Source: Serratia marcescens
GTDB taxonomy: Bacteria > Pseudomonadota > Gammaproteobacteria > Enterobacterales > Enterobacteriaceae
Assembly: GCF_006715005.1 (NCBI RefSeq)
Contig: NZ_VFMJ01000001.1
Span: 2,480,001 to 2,544,000 of the forward strand
DNA: 64,000 nucleotides
Direction of reading: 5' to 3'
The notes under the pieces were generated by a model. The model had not been told where the DNA came from, ran no database searches, and was given only the letters and a program-made list of their open reading frames with translations. This document shows, piece by piece, positions 20,228-28,984 of the stretch. Position numbers and translations under genes: made by a program. The stretch's first letter is position 1; every line of letters begins with the position of its first letter.

Positions 20228-20494
20228 TTATCTGAATTGTCTTAATGCCATCTTTACCAAACCGAATAGAACCAAAGCATAGAAAGCCACAGTGAATATC
20301 AGCGTACTGAATGTCAGTGGATCTGCGTCCATTTCATAGAAACCTGTTTGGTACCTGCCAAAGAGTTGTTGAGAGGTATCTATGATGAGTGACGTTAAGC
20401 TATACAGTGGCATCCCATAGCGTGAGAAACAGAAAGCAGTAATGAAACATGCAATATACAGTATTATATTCTTAACGAACGATGCATTTTTCAA
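20228..20494 (-). CDS. Small two-helix membrane protein, probable immunity protein
   Basis: 88 residues if started at the TTG at 20494, which follows GGGGAG by 8 bp and lies inside the end of the upstream effector gene; longer starts up to 20527 are possible. Two membrane segments are clear, FVKNIILYIACFITAFCF and TLIFTVAFYALVLFGLV. The 23-bp overlap with the Tlde1-like gene indicates translational coupling. Effector genes of this class sit with an immunity gene, so protection against the effector is the best guess; there is no sequence match behind it. Confidence 0.6.
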   Translation of the reverse strand: MKNASFVKNIILYIACFITAFCFSRYGMPLYSLTSLIIDTSQQLFGRYQTGFYEMDADPLTFSTLIFTVAFYALVLFGLVKMALRQFR

Positions 20495-21002
20495 ACTTGC
20501 TCTCCCCTTGCACATCAACAAAACCATAGGTCATCATAGTACTGCGTGACCCAGGAACTCTAATCAGCTTCATTCCCAGGATGAAGCGACGGACCTTGTA
20601 AAAATCCAGACGACTTACAAACGTAATGCACCCTTCACTATAACCGCGGCCATCTGGTCTGAGCGGATGCAATCTAAAACTACCACGTGCGATCTTATTT
20701 ACAAACATGCTGTCACTCATTGTTTGAGCACTGAACAGAGCTAACCAGTCGCTATGATCGTTTCCTGTGTACTGGTCAAGCACCCACGAACGAATTTGAT
20801 TGGCTAGACTACCTCTCGGCCTGTCAACCACCCAATAACGACCAACAGGTATTGCACTGTTCTCAATGTAGGTACAGTTGGGATCATTTGTGTACAGCTG
20901 CCTACCAGAAAACACGGGGAAAGTACCTAGCCCATAGACGTGGAGCTTCGCTTCTCCTCCGTTTTTTGAAAGATCGTTGTAACTCATCCTCATTATCAAC
21001 AT
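20472..21002 (-). CDS. Tlde1-like (DUF2778) L,D-transpeptidase-fold effector
   Basis: Resembles Tlde1, the type VI secretion effector that acts on peptidoglycan tetrapeptides as an L,D-carboxypeptidase/transpeptidase. 176 residues from the ATG at 21002, which has AAGGA 7 bp upstream; ATGs at 20993 and 20987 are alternatives. Family marks are KLHVYGLGTFPVFSG, IPVGRYWVVDRP, and the catalytic block FRLHPLRPDGRGYSEGCITF with His112, Ser122 and Cys125. No signal peptide is seen, as expected for an injected effector. It has no T6SS genes nearby, so it is an orphan cassette. Confidence 0.75.
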   Translation of the reverse strand: MLIMRMSYNDLSKNGGEAKLHVYGLGTFPVFSGRQLYTNDPNCTYIENSAIPVGRYWVVDRPRGSLANQIRSWVLDQYTGNDHSDWLALFSAQTMSDSMFVNKIARGSFRLHPLRPDGRGYSEGCITFVSRLDFYKVRRFILGMKLIRVPGSRSTMMTYGFVDVQGESKFEKCIVR

Positions 21003-21282
21003 GCGCATATCCTTATGCTTGGTACATTTATGTACTCTACCTCTTTTCTTAGTATGTATAGCAGTTCTCACTGTGCTCGCAAAAGTATTTCACTCGCTGT
21101 CTCACCCATAATTCCTGTCATTAATCACTACCGCACTATATATATTGAAAATAATATGGATAAAGATAAAATTTACGAATCCCTTGGATATCGCTAATTT
21201 ACCGAGGTGATATTACTGTTGTTACCCGTATAGTCTTCAGGAGTAAAATAGAAAACCTTTCTGAGCTTTAGGTACTCACAAA

Positions 21283-21459
21283 ATGAAGTGGTTGATTGAA
21301 TGGCTGGGTAACTCGTTCGCTTACCTAATCCCTATCGTACTCATTATTATCGGCGGGGTTATTTTCGTTTCAGTGTTCCCAAACTCTGGTTTTTATCTCA
21401 CTCTCATCTGGGCTATCGTTGTTTGTGTCGCCTATGTAAAGTGGTCTAAGTGGTTGTAG
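21283..21459 (+). CDS. 58-residue membrane protein in the insert
   Basis: MKWLIEWLGNSFAYLIPIVL begins two membrane helices joined by a short FPNSGFY loop, with a basic WSKWL end. It diverges from the effector gene. The AGGT upstream is a weak ribosome site. Similar tiny membrane proteins often belong to phage or effector islands, but no family is recognised. Confidence 0.5.
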   Translation: MKWLIEWLGNSFAYLIPIVLIIIGGVIFVSVFPNSGFYLTLIWAIVVCVAYVKWSKWL

Positions 21460-21510
21460 TTTTTTACTGATTAGCCAATGTTCCCAGTCTGCACTAACAG
21501 TTTAAACGTT

Positions 21511-21530
21511 AAGCCACCGTTGGGTGGCTT
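21511..21530. terminator. Hairpin at the right edge of the insert
   Basis: Perfect stem AAGCCACC/GGTGGCTT with a 4-nt loop, 51 bp past the 58-residue gene. There is no T-run, so termination would be weak. Confidence 0.45.
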
Positions 21531-21580
21531 ATTCAAAGCGTATTAACAACTCTGGGCTCAACGTGGCGGCAAAATCTTCC

Positions 21581-22639
21581 TCACTCCGGCGACGCCGGAG
21601 GCTGGCGCGGCGGGCGGCCGTCGCCCAGGATAACCGCCAGCCGATAGCCGCCTTCGGTGGTCTCCAGCGCGATGCGCGCCACGATCGTCAACGGCACCGA
21701 CAGCAGCATACCCACCGGGCCAAGCAGCCAGCCCCAGAAGATCAGCGACAGAAACACCACCAGCGTCGACAATCCCAGCCCGCGCCCCATCACCCGCGGT
21801 TCGAGGATATTGCCGATCACCATGTTGACAGCGATAAAGCCGCCCGCCACCACCAGCGCATCGCCCAATCCATTGAACAGCAGCGCCTGAATCAGCGGCG
21901 GAATGGCGGCCAACACCGAGCCGATGTTGGGAATATAGTTGAGCAGAAACGCCAGCAGCCCCCAGATAAAGGCGAAGCGCACGCCGACCGCCGCCAGGAA
22001 GATCCAGACGATCACCCCGGTGGCCAGGCTGATGATGGTTTTAATCACCAGATAGCGCGTCACACCGTCCAGCGCCCGCCGCATCGCGGCGAGCCCCTCG
22101 TTCGGCTTATCCAGCGCCTGCTGTAGCTTGTAAGGCAGCAACTGCACTTCGAACAGCATAAACACCACGGTCATCAGCAGCAGGAAGACGTTGGTCATGG
22201 CGCCAGACAGGTGCCCCAGCATGCGGGTGACCAGATTCATCGCCGCGCTGGGATCGACATACTGCAGCATCGCTTCGCTGGAGAGGCTGATATTGAAGCG
22301 ATCGGCGTAATGCTGAAGCTCGCGCAGTTTCTCGATCATCATGCCGCGGTACTGCGGCAGCGAGCGGGCGAACTCGTTTAGCGAAGCGCCCAGCATGCCG
22401 ATAAACAGCATCACGACCACGATCACCGCCGTCACCAGCAACGTCACCCCGACGATGCGTGGCACCCGGCGGCGTTCCAGCATCGCCACCAGCGGGTTCA
22501 GCACCATGGCGAGGAACACCGCCAGTAAAAACGGCACCACAATGTCGGCGGCGGCTTTTACCCCAGCCAGAATGATCACCAGCATCGCCAGCAGGACGGC
22601 CAAACGCAGGCTGTTGTCGGTTACACGGGTTCGGCCCAT
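21581..22639 (-). CDS. tqsA: AI-2E family transporter TqsA
   Basis: Polytopic inner-membrane protein proposed in E. coli to export the quorum signal AI-2. 352 residues with about seven to eight membrane segments and the family core LLAFLLNYIPNIGSVLAAIP, followed by GNILEPRVMGRGLGLSTLVV. The C-terminus PPRQPPASPE lies over the remnant of the reductase gene end. The gene is not here in E. coli, so this is a local rearrangement. Confidence 0.88.
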   Translation of the reverse strand: MGRTRVTDNSLRLAVLLAMLVIILAGVKAAADIVVPFLLAVFLAMVLNPLVAMLERRRVPRIVGVTLLVTAVIVVVMLFIGMLGASLNEFARSLPQYRGMMIEKLRELQHYADRFNISLSSEAMLQYVDPSAAMNLVTRMLGHLSGAMTNVFLLLMTVVFMLFEVQLLPYKLQQALDKPNEGLAAMRRALDGVTRYLVIKTIISLATGVIVWIFLAAVGVRFAFIWGLLAFLLNYIPNIGSVLAAIPPLIQALLFNGLGDALVVAGGFIAVNMVIGNILEPRVMGRGLGLSTLVVFLSLIFWGWLLGPVGMLLSVPLTIVARIALETTEGGYRLAVILGDGRPPRQPPASPE

Positions 22640-23081
22640 GACGTTTCCTTGTTATTTCACTGGGTTAACCGGCCACCAAGAGCCGACGTTTGGCGCTAAT
22701 GGTAGCAAAATCCACCGTCACGCCGCAGAGGATTTAGCGCAACCGTTCGAAAAAATTAATCTTTTCGCCCTGCTCTTTGCCGCAAGAAATAGGCATAACC
22801 TTTGCCATCAAATAATCCCACCGAGCAATTCATGGACAGTTTACGTAAAATGACAAAAGCTGACATTAATAGATAATAAGCCTAATTTTCAACAACTAGC
22901 ATAATTGTTATGTGAAGGAAATAATATCATCTTCAACGATTTATCTGATGAACCCCGAACATCTCAAACAAATTCACTGACTAATATTTCTAAGAAGTAA
23001 CATAGTTAAATTTATTATTGATTTTATGTTTCCTAAAGTTTAATTATTGCAACCAGCCAATCGGTAATCGAAGGAAACAGG
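22640..23081. other. Intergenic region tqsA-yceJ
   Basis: 442 bp, AT-rich, between divergent genes. It must hold the promoters for tqsA and yceJ. I see no open frame with a ribosome site and no clear operator. Confidence 0.4.
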
Positions 23082-23636
23082 ATGCTCTGGAAAAATACCG
23101 CCGATCGTTTCGGCCATGTGTCAGTGTTGATCCACTGGCTGGTGGCGCTAACGGTGTACGGCATGTTCGCGCTCGGTCTGTGGATGGTGACGCTGGGCTA
23201 TTACGACGTCTGGTACCACCAGGCGCCGGAAATCCACAAAAGTATCGGCGCACTGCTGTTCATCGTCATGGTGATCCGCGTGATCTGGCGCTTTGTCTCG
23301 CCGCCACCCAAGCCTCTGGCCAGCTATGGCCGCCTCACTCGCGTCAGCGCCATCCTCGCGCATCTGGCGTTATACGCCGTGCTGTTCGGCATTCTGATCA
23401 GCGGCTATCTGATCTCGACCGCCGACGGTCAACCGATCAGCGTGTTCGGCTGGTTCGACGTGCCCGCCACCGTGACCGGTATGGCGGAGCAAGCCGATAC
23501 CGCCGGTGCCATTCACCTTTACCTGGCCTGGGCCGTGGTAGTGCTCTCAGTACTGCATGGTTTGGCCGCGCTTAAACATCACTTTATCGATCGTGATGTC
23601 ACTTTGAAACGGATGCTGGGTAGCAGCGCCGATTAA
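23082..23636 (+). CDS. yceJ: Cytochrome b561 family protein YceJ
   Basis: Inner-membrane b-type cytochrome of 184 residues with four membrane helices and paired histidines for heme ([29 protein letters not shown], and [10 protein letters not shown] at the end). It probably passes electrons to or from the quinone pool; its role is unproven. The start has an AAGGAAACAGG ribosome site. It is followed by yceI 23 bp on, as in E. coli. Confidence 0.92.
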   Translation: MLWKNTADRFGHVSVLIHWLVALTVYGMFALGLWMVTLGYYDVWYHQAPEIHKSIGALLFIVMVIRVIWRFVSPPPKPLASYGRLTRVSAILAHLALYAVLFGILISGYLISTADGQPISVFGWFDVPATVTGMAEQADTAGAIHLYLAWAVVVLSVLHGLAALKHHFIDRDVTLKRMLGSSAD

Positions 23637-23659
23637 CCTTTGGATTTATGGAGATTGCT

Positions 23660-24238
23660 ATGTTGAAAAAGACCGTATTGGGCCTGACCGCAGGCGCCCT
23701 GCTGCTGAGCGCCGGTTCCGCACTGGCGGCGGACTACAAGATCGACAAACAGGGCCAGCACGCCTTTATCGAATTCCGCATCCAGCACCTGGGCTACAGC
23801 TGGCTATACGGCAGCTTTAAAGACTTCGACGGCGGCTTCACCTTCGACGAAAAAGATCCGTCCAAGGACAAGGTCAACGTGACCATCAATACCGCCAGCG
23901 TCGACACCAACCACGCCGAGCGCGACAAGCACCTGCGCAGCGCCGAGTTCCTGAATGTGGAAAAGAACAAACAGGCTAAGTTTGAATCCACCGAAGTGAA
24001 GAAAAGCGGCGACGGCTATGCGGTGGTCGGCAACCTGACGCTGAACGGCGTCACCAAGCCGGTCACGCTGGATGCCAAACTGATTGGCCAGGGCAACGAT
24101 CCGTGGGGCGGCTACCGCGCCGGCTTTGAGGCCAACGGCAAGATCAAGCTGAAAGATTTCGGTATCACTACCGATCTGGGCCCGGCCTCGCAAGACGTTG
24201 AGCTGATCATCTCCGTAGAAGGCGTGCGCGAGAAATAA
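23660..24238 (+). CDS. yceI: Periplasmic YceI family protein
   Basis: Lipocalin-fold protein that binds isoprenoid quinone-like lipids in homologues; base-induced in E. coli. 192 residues from the ATG at 23660, chosen because TATGGAG gives a good ribosome site and the signal peptide [20 protein letters not shown] then fits, cleaved after ALA. The mature part has the family strands [20 protein letters not shown] and [15 protein letters not shown]. Paired with yceJ. Confidence 0.94.
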   Translation: MLKKTVLGLTAGALLLSAGSALAADYKIDKQGQHAFIEFRIQHLGYSWLYGSFKDFDGGFTFDEKDPSKDKVNVTINTASVDTNHAERDKHLRSAEFLNVEKNKQAKFESTEVKKSGDGYAVVGNLTLNGVTKPVTLDAKLIGQGNDPWGGYRAGFEANGKIKLKDFGITTDLGPASQDVELIISVEGVREK

Positions 24239-24270
24239 AAAAAAAGCCCGGCTTTGGCGGCTGGGCTTCT
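24237..24270. terminator. Bidirectional terminator yceI/trhO
   Basis: Stem AAGCCC/GGGCTT (24244-24249 with 24263-24268) between converging genes. The nine-A run on the left gives a strong T-run on the minus strand for trhO. Confidence 0.8.
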
Positions 24271-24283
24271 TATTTCCTCAGGC

Positions 24284-25351
24284 TCAGCGGGCTGGGCCTT
24301 CTTCTTCCGGTGCCGGAATGTGCATCGTGGTCTGCAACAAGCCTTTCGATTTATTGAAAACCTTGACGCCGTTTTCGCGGCCGGCACGGCGCGCACGCTG
24401 CTCTTCGCGCGGCAGCTTCAGCTCTTCACGGCAAATCTCGCTGCAGCACCCTTCAAACTTGGCGGCGCAGCTCGGGCACTGAATGAACAACAGATGGCAG
24501 CCGTCGTTCTTGCAGTTGGTGTGGGTGTCGCACGGCGCGCCGCACTGGTGGCAGTTAGCGATCACATCGTCGGAGATGCGTTCGCCCATGCGCTCATCGA
24601 ACACGAAGTTTTTGCCGATAAACTTCAGCGGCAACCCCTGCGCTTTCGCTTTGCGGGCATATTCGATAATCCCGCCTTCCACGTGGTAGATGTTTTTAAA
24701 ACCGTTGTGCAGCATGTAGGCGCTGGCTTTTTCACAGCGAATGCCGCCGGTGCAGTACATGACGATATTCTTGTCTTTGCTGTCCTGCAGCATCTCCACG
24801 GCCATCGGCAGCTGATCGCGGAAGGTGTCCGACGGTACCTCGATGGCGTTTTCGAAGTGGCCGACTTCGTACTCATAGTGGTTGCGCATATCGACAAATA
24901 CCGTGTTCGGATCGTCGATCATCTGATTGACGCGATCGGCCTGCAGATATTCGCCCACCTGGCTTGGATCGAAGCTCTCGTCATCGATGCCGTCGGCCAC
25001 GATGCGCTCGCGCACCTTGAGGCGCAGCACCCAGAAGGATTTGCCGTCGTCTTCCAGCGCGATGTTCAGGCGAACCTGATCCAGCGCCGGGTGCGAGGCG
25101 AACAGCGCGGCTTTGAACGCGTCGAAGTGATGCTGCGGTACGCTGATCTGCGCGTTGATGCCCTCTTTGGCCACATAGATGCGGCCAAACACCTTCAGTT
25201 TCTCAAACTGAACGTACAGGCTGTCGCGAAACGCTTTAGGATCGTCGATAGAGAAGTATTTGTAAAAAGAAACTGTGGTGCGCGGCTCGGTTTCCGCCAG
25301 CATGCGCGCCTTCAGTTCCTCGTTAGAAATTCGGTTATGTAACACTGGCAT
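24284..25351 (-). CDS. trhO: tRNA uridine(34) hydroxylase TrhO (rhodanese family)
   Basis: Forms 5-hydroxyuridine at the wobble base of certain tRNAs using oxygen. 355 residues. An N-terminal acylphosphatase-like domain ([31 protein letters not shown]) precedes a rhodanese domain with the active cysteine in [14 protein letters not shown]-terminal cysteine cluster ([21 protein letters not shown]) probably binds metal. Same position beside lpxL as in E. coli (yceA). Confidence 0.94.
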   Translation of the reverse strand: MPVLHNRISNEELKARMLAETEPRTTVSFYKYFSIDDPKAFRDSLYVQFEKLKVFGRIYVAKEGINAQISVPQHHFDAFKAALFASHPALDQVRLNIALEDDGKSFWVLRLKVRERIVADGIDDESFDPSQVGEYLQADRVNQMIDDPNTVFVDMRNHYEYEVGHFENAIEVPSDTFRDQLPMAVEMLQDSKDKNIVMYCTGGIRCEKASAYMLHNGFKNIYHVEGGIIEYARKAKAQGLPLKFIGKNFVFDERMGERISDDVIANCHQCGAPCDTHTNCKNDGCHLLFIQCPSCAAKFEGCCSEICREELKLPREEQRARRAGRENGVKVFNKSKGLLQTTMHIPAPEEEGPAR

Positions 25352-25766
25352 GGTGTACTTTCCTGTTTTTCGGGAGGTGACTGATTACCGCGCGCTGCCA
25401 GCCGGCCCGCGCGCGGCGCACATCATACCCGAAAAACCGGCGCCGCGCAGCCCTGGCGCAAACGTCCCTAAACCCGTCCCCCCGCACTCATCCATGATGC
25501 CGGCGCATTAACCCCCTGCTAATTACCCGATCGTGATATCGTCATGATCTTTGGCGGGAGCATTGTGGAAAAATTCGGCAATTGATGCATATTCAATGGC
25601 CAAAAGGGGATTTTAATGCGTTGTGTTTTCCCGGATCGCGAGAAAAATGCCACAATAGTCGCAAACAAACGGCAGAAACGAACCTTGCGGCCGAGCCGAC
25701 CCGGCCGCCAGACCATGCTATGACTCTGTCATTACACTTAGACAACCGTATTCAAACAGAGAACCC
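25352..25766. other. Intergenic region trhO-lpxL
   Basis: 415 bp between divergent genes. It contains a 7-bp inverted repeat GCGGCCG/CGGCCGC at 25687-25708, 59 bp before lpxL, but no credible gene. Promoters for both neighbours should lie here. Confidence 0.4.
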
Positions 25767-26687
25767 ATGACTCAAGTTCCTACTTTCAATCGCTCATTAT
25801 TGCACCCGCGCTACTGGCTGACTTGGGTGGGTATCGGCTTACTGTATCTGCTGGTACTGTTGCCTTACCCCGTCATCTACTGGCTCGGCACCTCGATCGG
25901 GCGATTTTCCATGCGCTTTCTCAAACGGCGCGTCGTTATCGCCCAACGTAACCTCGAGCTCTGTTTTCCCGACATGCCGCAGGCCGAACGCGATGCGCTG
26001 GTGGTAAAGAATTTCGAATCGGTCGGCATGGGGTTGTTTGAAACCGGTATGGCGTGGTTCTGGCCGAACTGGCGCATCGAACGCTGGTTCAAGGTCAGCG
26101 GCCTGGAGCACATCCAAAAAGCGCGCGACAACCATCAGGGCGTGTTGCTGATTGGCCTGCACTTCTTGACGCTGGAACTGGGCGCGCGCATCTTCGGCAT
26201 TCACAACCCGGGCATCGGCGTTTACCGCCCACACGACAACAAGCTGATGGACTGGCTGCAAACCTGGGGCCGCATGCGTTCCAACAAGTCGATGCTGGAT
26301 CGTAAAGACGTCAAAGGCATGATCCGCGCCCTGAAACAGGGTGACATCATCTGGTATGCCCCGGATCACGACTACGGCCCGCGCAGCAGCGTTTTCGTGC
26401 CGCTGTTCGCGGTGGACAAAGCCGCCACCACCACCGGCAGCTACGTGCTGGTGCGGATGGGCAAACCGGCGATCATCCCGTTCACCCCGCGCCGCCTGCC
26501 GGACGGCAAAGGGTATGAGCTGATCATGCAACCGGCGGTGGAAAACTTCCCGCTGGATAACGAACTCGAGGCCGCCGCCTTTATGAATAAAGTGGTGGAA
26601 AAAGAGATCCTGATGGCGCCGGACCAATATATGTGGCTGCATCGCCGCTTCAAGACCCGCCCGGAAGGCGAGCCTTCGCTCTACTGA
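25767..26687 (+). CDS. lpxL: Lipid A lauroyl acyltransferase
   Basis: Adds the secondary lauroyl chain to Kdo2-lipid IVA at the inner face of the inner membrane. 306 residues. An N-terminal membrane anchor lies at about 20-42; the catalytic HX4E motif is His132-Glu137 (LHFLTLELG). The [17 protein letters not shown] segment is typical. The cold-shock paralogue LpxP is similar, but the position between trhO and mdtG points to LpxL. Confidence 0.93.
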   Translation: MTQVPTFNRSLLHPRYWLTWVGIGLLYLLVLLPYPVIYWLGTSIGRFSMRFLKRRVVIAQRNLELCFPDMPQAERDALVVKNFESVGMGLFETGMAWFWPNWRIERWFKVSGLEHIQKARDNHQGVLLIGLHFLTLELGARIFGIHNPGIGVYRPHDNKLMDWLQTWGRMRSNKSMLDRKDVKGMIRALKQGDIIWYAPDHDYGPRSSVFVPLFAVDKAATTTGSYVLVRMGKPAIIPFTPRRLPDGKGYELIMQPAVENFPLDNELEAAAFMNKVVEKEILMAPDQYMWLHRRFKTRPEGEPSLY

Positions 26688-26694
26688 TCAAGCC

Positions 26695-26718
26695 AACCCG
26701 CCACCGGCGGGTTTTTTA
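26695..26718 (+). terminator. Terminator after lpxL
   Basis: Stem AACCCGCC/GGCGGGTT with a 3-nt loop, followed by six T. Confidence 0.9.
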
Positions 26719-26788
26719 TTGCGCGCCTCTTGAGAATCGACGGCGAGGGTGGGATGGTAAAGCCTTTGTCGCCCACCCTGGAGCCGTT

Positions 26789-27073
26789 ATGTACATTGTC
26801 AGCCTGACCTACCATCGCCCAATCGCCGACGTAGACAGCCACCTTGAAGGCCACATCGCCTGGCTTAAGAAATATTTTCAGGACGGTACCTTCATCGCCT
26901 CCGGCCGTAAGAATCCCCGCACCGGCGGCGTGATCCTGGCCAAGGGCATTGACCGTGCGCAGTTAGACGCCATCCTGGCCGAAGATCCCTTCAACGCCGT
27001 AGCCCACTACGAGGTCACCGACTTTAGCGCCACCACCACCGCCGCCGGTTTCGAGGCGCTGGCCGGACTATAA
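26789..27073 (+). CDS. YciI family protein
   Basis: 94 residues from the ATG at 26789 (GGAG 6 bp upstream), ferredoxin-like fold of the YciI/YCII family. MYIVSLTYHRPIADVDSHLEGHIAWLKKYFQDG keeps the conserved histidine of the family pocket (near HIAWL) and the DGTFIASGRK turn. Some relatives act as small hydrolases or dehalogenases; the substrate is unknown. It lies between lpxL and mdtG, where K-12 has no such gene. Confidence 0.85.
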   Translation: MYIVSLTYHRPIADVDSHLEGHIAWLKKYFQDGTFIASGRKNPRTGGVILAKGIDRAQLDAILAEDPFNAVAHYEVTDFSATTTAAGFEALAGL

Positions 27074-27084
27074 AACGCTGTAAA

Positions 27085-27105
27085 TTCCGCGCGCTAAGCG
27101 CGGAA
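27085..27105. terminator. Hairpin after the YciI-like gene
   Basis: Perfect 8-bp stem TTCCGCGC/GCGCGGAA, 12 bp past the stop. The weak T content after it makes termination uncertain. Confidence 0.5.
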
Positions 27106-27272
27106 TAAGGTTTAAACGTCATTTTTAAAACTTTATTTCATTTTTCACCCAATCTTTGTCCCCTCGTTTGCCGTCGCCGCGCTTGCGGCGCATACTTACC
27201 AGGCTAACTTTCACGTTTTGCCCCTTTATCTTGCCGCCGGCAAAACGCGTCACCTTTCGGCAGTGGACATTT

Positions 27273-28508
27273 ATGGCTTCGGCAGCAGAACCCGTTAACT
27301 GGAAACGCAACCTTTTCGTCGCCTGGCTGGGATGTTTTCTCACCGGCGCCGCCTTCAGCCTGGTGATGCCATTTCTGCCGCTGTACGTAGAGACGCTGGG
27401 CGTTACCGGCCATCAGGCACTCAACATGTGGTCCGGTCTGCTGTTCAGCATCACCTTCCTGTTTTCCGCCATCGCCGCGCCGTTTTGGGGCGCCCTGGCC
27501 GATCGGCGCGGCCGTAAACTGATGCTGCTGCGTTCGGCGCTAGGCATGGCGATCGTCATGGCGCTGATGGGCATGGCGCAAACGGTCTGGCAGTTTCTTG
27601 CGCTGCGCGCAGTGCTGGGGCTGCTCGGCGGATTCATCCCCAACGCCAACGCGCTGATCGCCACCCAGGTGCCGCGCAACCGCAGCGGCTGGGCGCTCGG
27701 CACCCTGTCCACCGGCGGCGTCGGCGGTGCGCTGATAGGCCCATTGATCGGCGGTTTGTTGGCCGATCTGTACGGCCTGCGCCCGGTGTTTTATATCACC
27801 GCCGCAGTGTTATTCGTCTGCTTCGTGCTGACGCTGCTGTATGTCAAAGAACAATTTACCCCGGTGCAAAAACGCGACATGTTGCACGCAAAACAGGTGT
27901 TCGCCTCGCTGAAGAACCCGAAACTGGTGCTCAGCCTGTTTGTCACCACCATGATCATCCAGATCGCCACGGGCTCGATTGCGCCGATCCTGACGCTGTA
28001 TGTGCGCGATCTGGCCGGCGCCACCCACAATCTGGCGTTTATCAGCGGTCTGATCGCCTCGGTGCCCGGCGTCGCGGCATTGATGAGCGCCCCGCGGCTG
28101 GGCAAGCTGGGCGATCGCATTGGCCCGGAACGCATTCTGGTCTTTATGCTGATCGTCTCGGTGCTGTTGCTGATCCCGATGGCGTTCGTGCAGACGCCGT
28201 GGCAGCTCGGGGTACTGCGTTTTCTGCTGGGGGCGGCCGACGGCGCGCTGCTGCCGGCGGTACAGACACTGCTGATTTACAACTGCACCAATCAGGTGGC
28301 CGGCCGTATTTTCAGCTACAACCAGTCGTTCCGCGATGTTGGCAACGTCAGCGGCCCGCTGCTCGGCGCCGCAGTCTCCGCCGGCTACGGTTTTCGCGCG
28401 GTCTTCGCGGTCACCGCGCTGGTGGTGCTGTTCAACGCCGGGTATTCCTGGTGGTGTCTGCGGCGACGGCCGGGCTATATGCGGGAAGACACGCTGCAGG
28501 AAGAGTAA
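27273..28508 (+). CDS. mdtG: Multidrug efflux MFS transporter MdtG
   Basis: Proton-driven exporter linked in E. coli to fosfomycin and deoxycholate resistance. 411 residues from the ATG at 27273 ([13 protein letters not shown]), 12 membrane helices. MFS marks are [18 protein letters not shown] after helix 2 and [15 protein letters not shown] after helix 8. In E. coli it belongs to the MarA/SoxS/Rob regulon; a marbox was not identified here. Confidence 0.92.
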   Translation: MASAAEPVNWKRNLFVAWLGCFLTGAAFSLVMPFLPLYVETLGVTGHQALNMWSGLLFSITFLFSAIAAPFWGALADRRGRKLMLLRSALGMAIVMALMGMAQTVWQFLALRAVLGLLGGFIPNANALIATQVPRNRSGWALGTLSTGGVGGALIGPLIGGLLADLYGLRPVFYITAAVLFVCFVLTLLYVKEQFTPVQKRDMLHAKQVFASLKNPKLVLSLFVTTMIIQIATGSIAPILTLYVRDLAGATHNLAFISGLIASVPGVAALMSAPRLGKLGDRIGPERILVFMLIVSVLLLIPMAFVQTPWQLGVLRFLLGAADGALLPAVQTLLIYNCTNQVAGRIFSYNQSFRDVGNVSGPLLGAAVSAGYGFRAVFAVTALVVLFNAGYSWWCLRRRPGYMREDTLQEE

Positions 28509-28984
28509 TAGCTGCATTTATCGCCACTTTCCGCCGTTGGTCAGATCAACGGCGCGTTTCCCCTACTTTTAATAATGCTTCCTTCAGGCCTGTGAACTTT
28601 CGCCTAACTCAGAACATTCTTATCTCAACATCTTGTTTATCAACAATTAATTAACTTTCAGCGCATAAAACCCGCTGTCAATCATATTCCAGCCATAACC
28701 AACAGAAAAACCAGAAAAGGAGATGCTTGTCGACTTTTCGTCTAAAAAATGGGATACAGGTACTAGACAAAACCAACGACCAGTTATCAAATGGTTAAAT
28801 AATATCACGCCAGATGTGAACCATCGGCCAAGTGAAAAAAGGTCAGCACGCTTTCCACGGTTTATCAGCGTTGCAGCCGCGGTTTTGTCGGGTAATCCGC
28901 ATTGGGCGGATCGCCTTCATTAAATACACATACATACCACAGTACGGGCTGCAGCCTTGCAGCGCCTTTTATTGGGAAATCGTT
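28509..28984. other. Intergenic region mdtG-POT transporter
   Basis: 476 bp. Open frames here (for example 28723-28923) lack ribosome sites and family features. The region should contain the transporter promoter; no operator is evident. Confidence 0.4.

Larger units (their letters stand above)
20062..21567. mobile_element. AT-rich insert bounded by two versions of the reductase 3' end
   Basis: The stretch between GCGGCAAAATATTCC (20056-20070) and GCGGCAAAATCTTCC (21566-21580) is much richer in AT than its flanks. The right-hand copy reads on in frame as AQRGGKIFLTPATPEAG to a stop at 21633, like the natural C-terminus of the reductase family and overlapping tqsA by 53 bp. The insert holds a Tlde1-like effector, a small membrane partner and a 58-residue membrane protein. 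No integrase or transposase is present, so it may have arrived by recombination. Confidence 0.6.

Noticed and set aside
21015-21197. 60-residue open frame in the insert
   Set aside because: Overlaps the start region of the effector gene on the other strand and has no ribosome site.
28723-28923. 66-residue frame before the POT gene
   Set aside because: No ribosome site, no family and low conservation potential.
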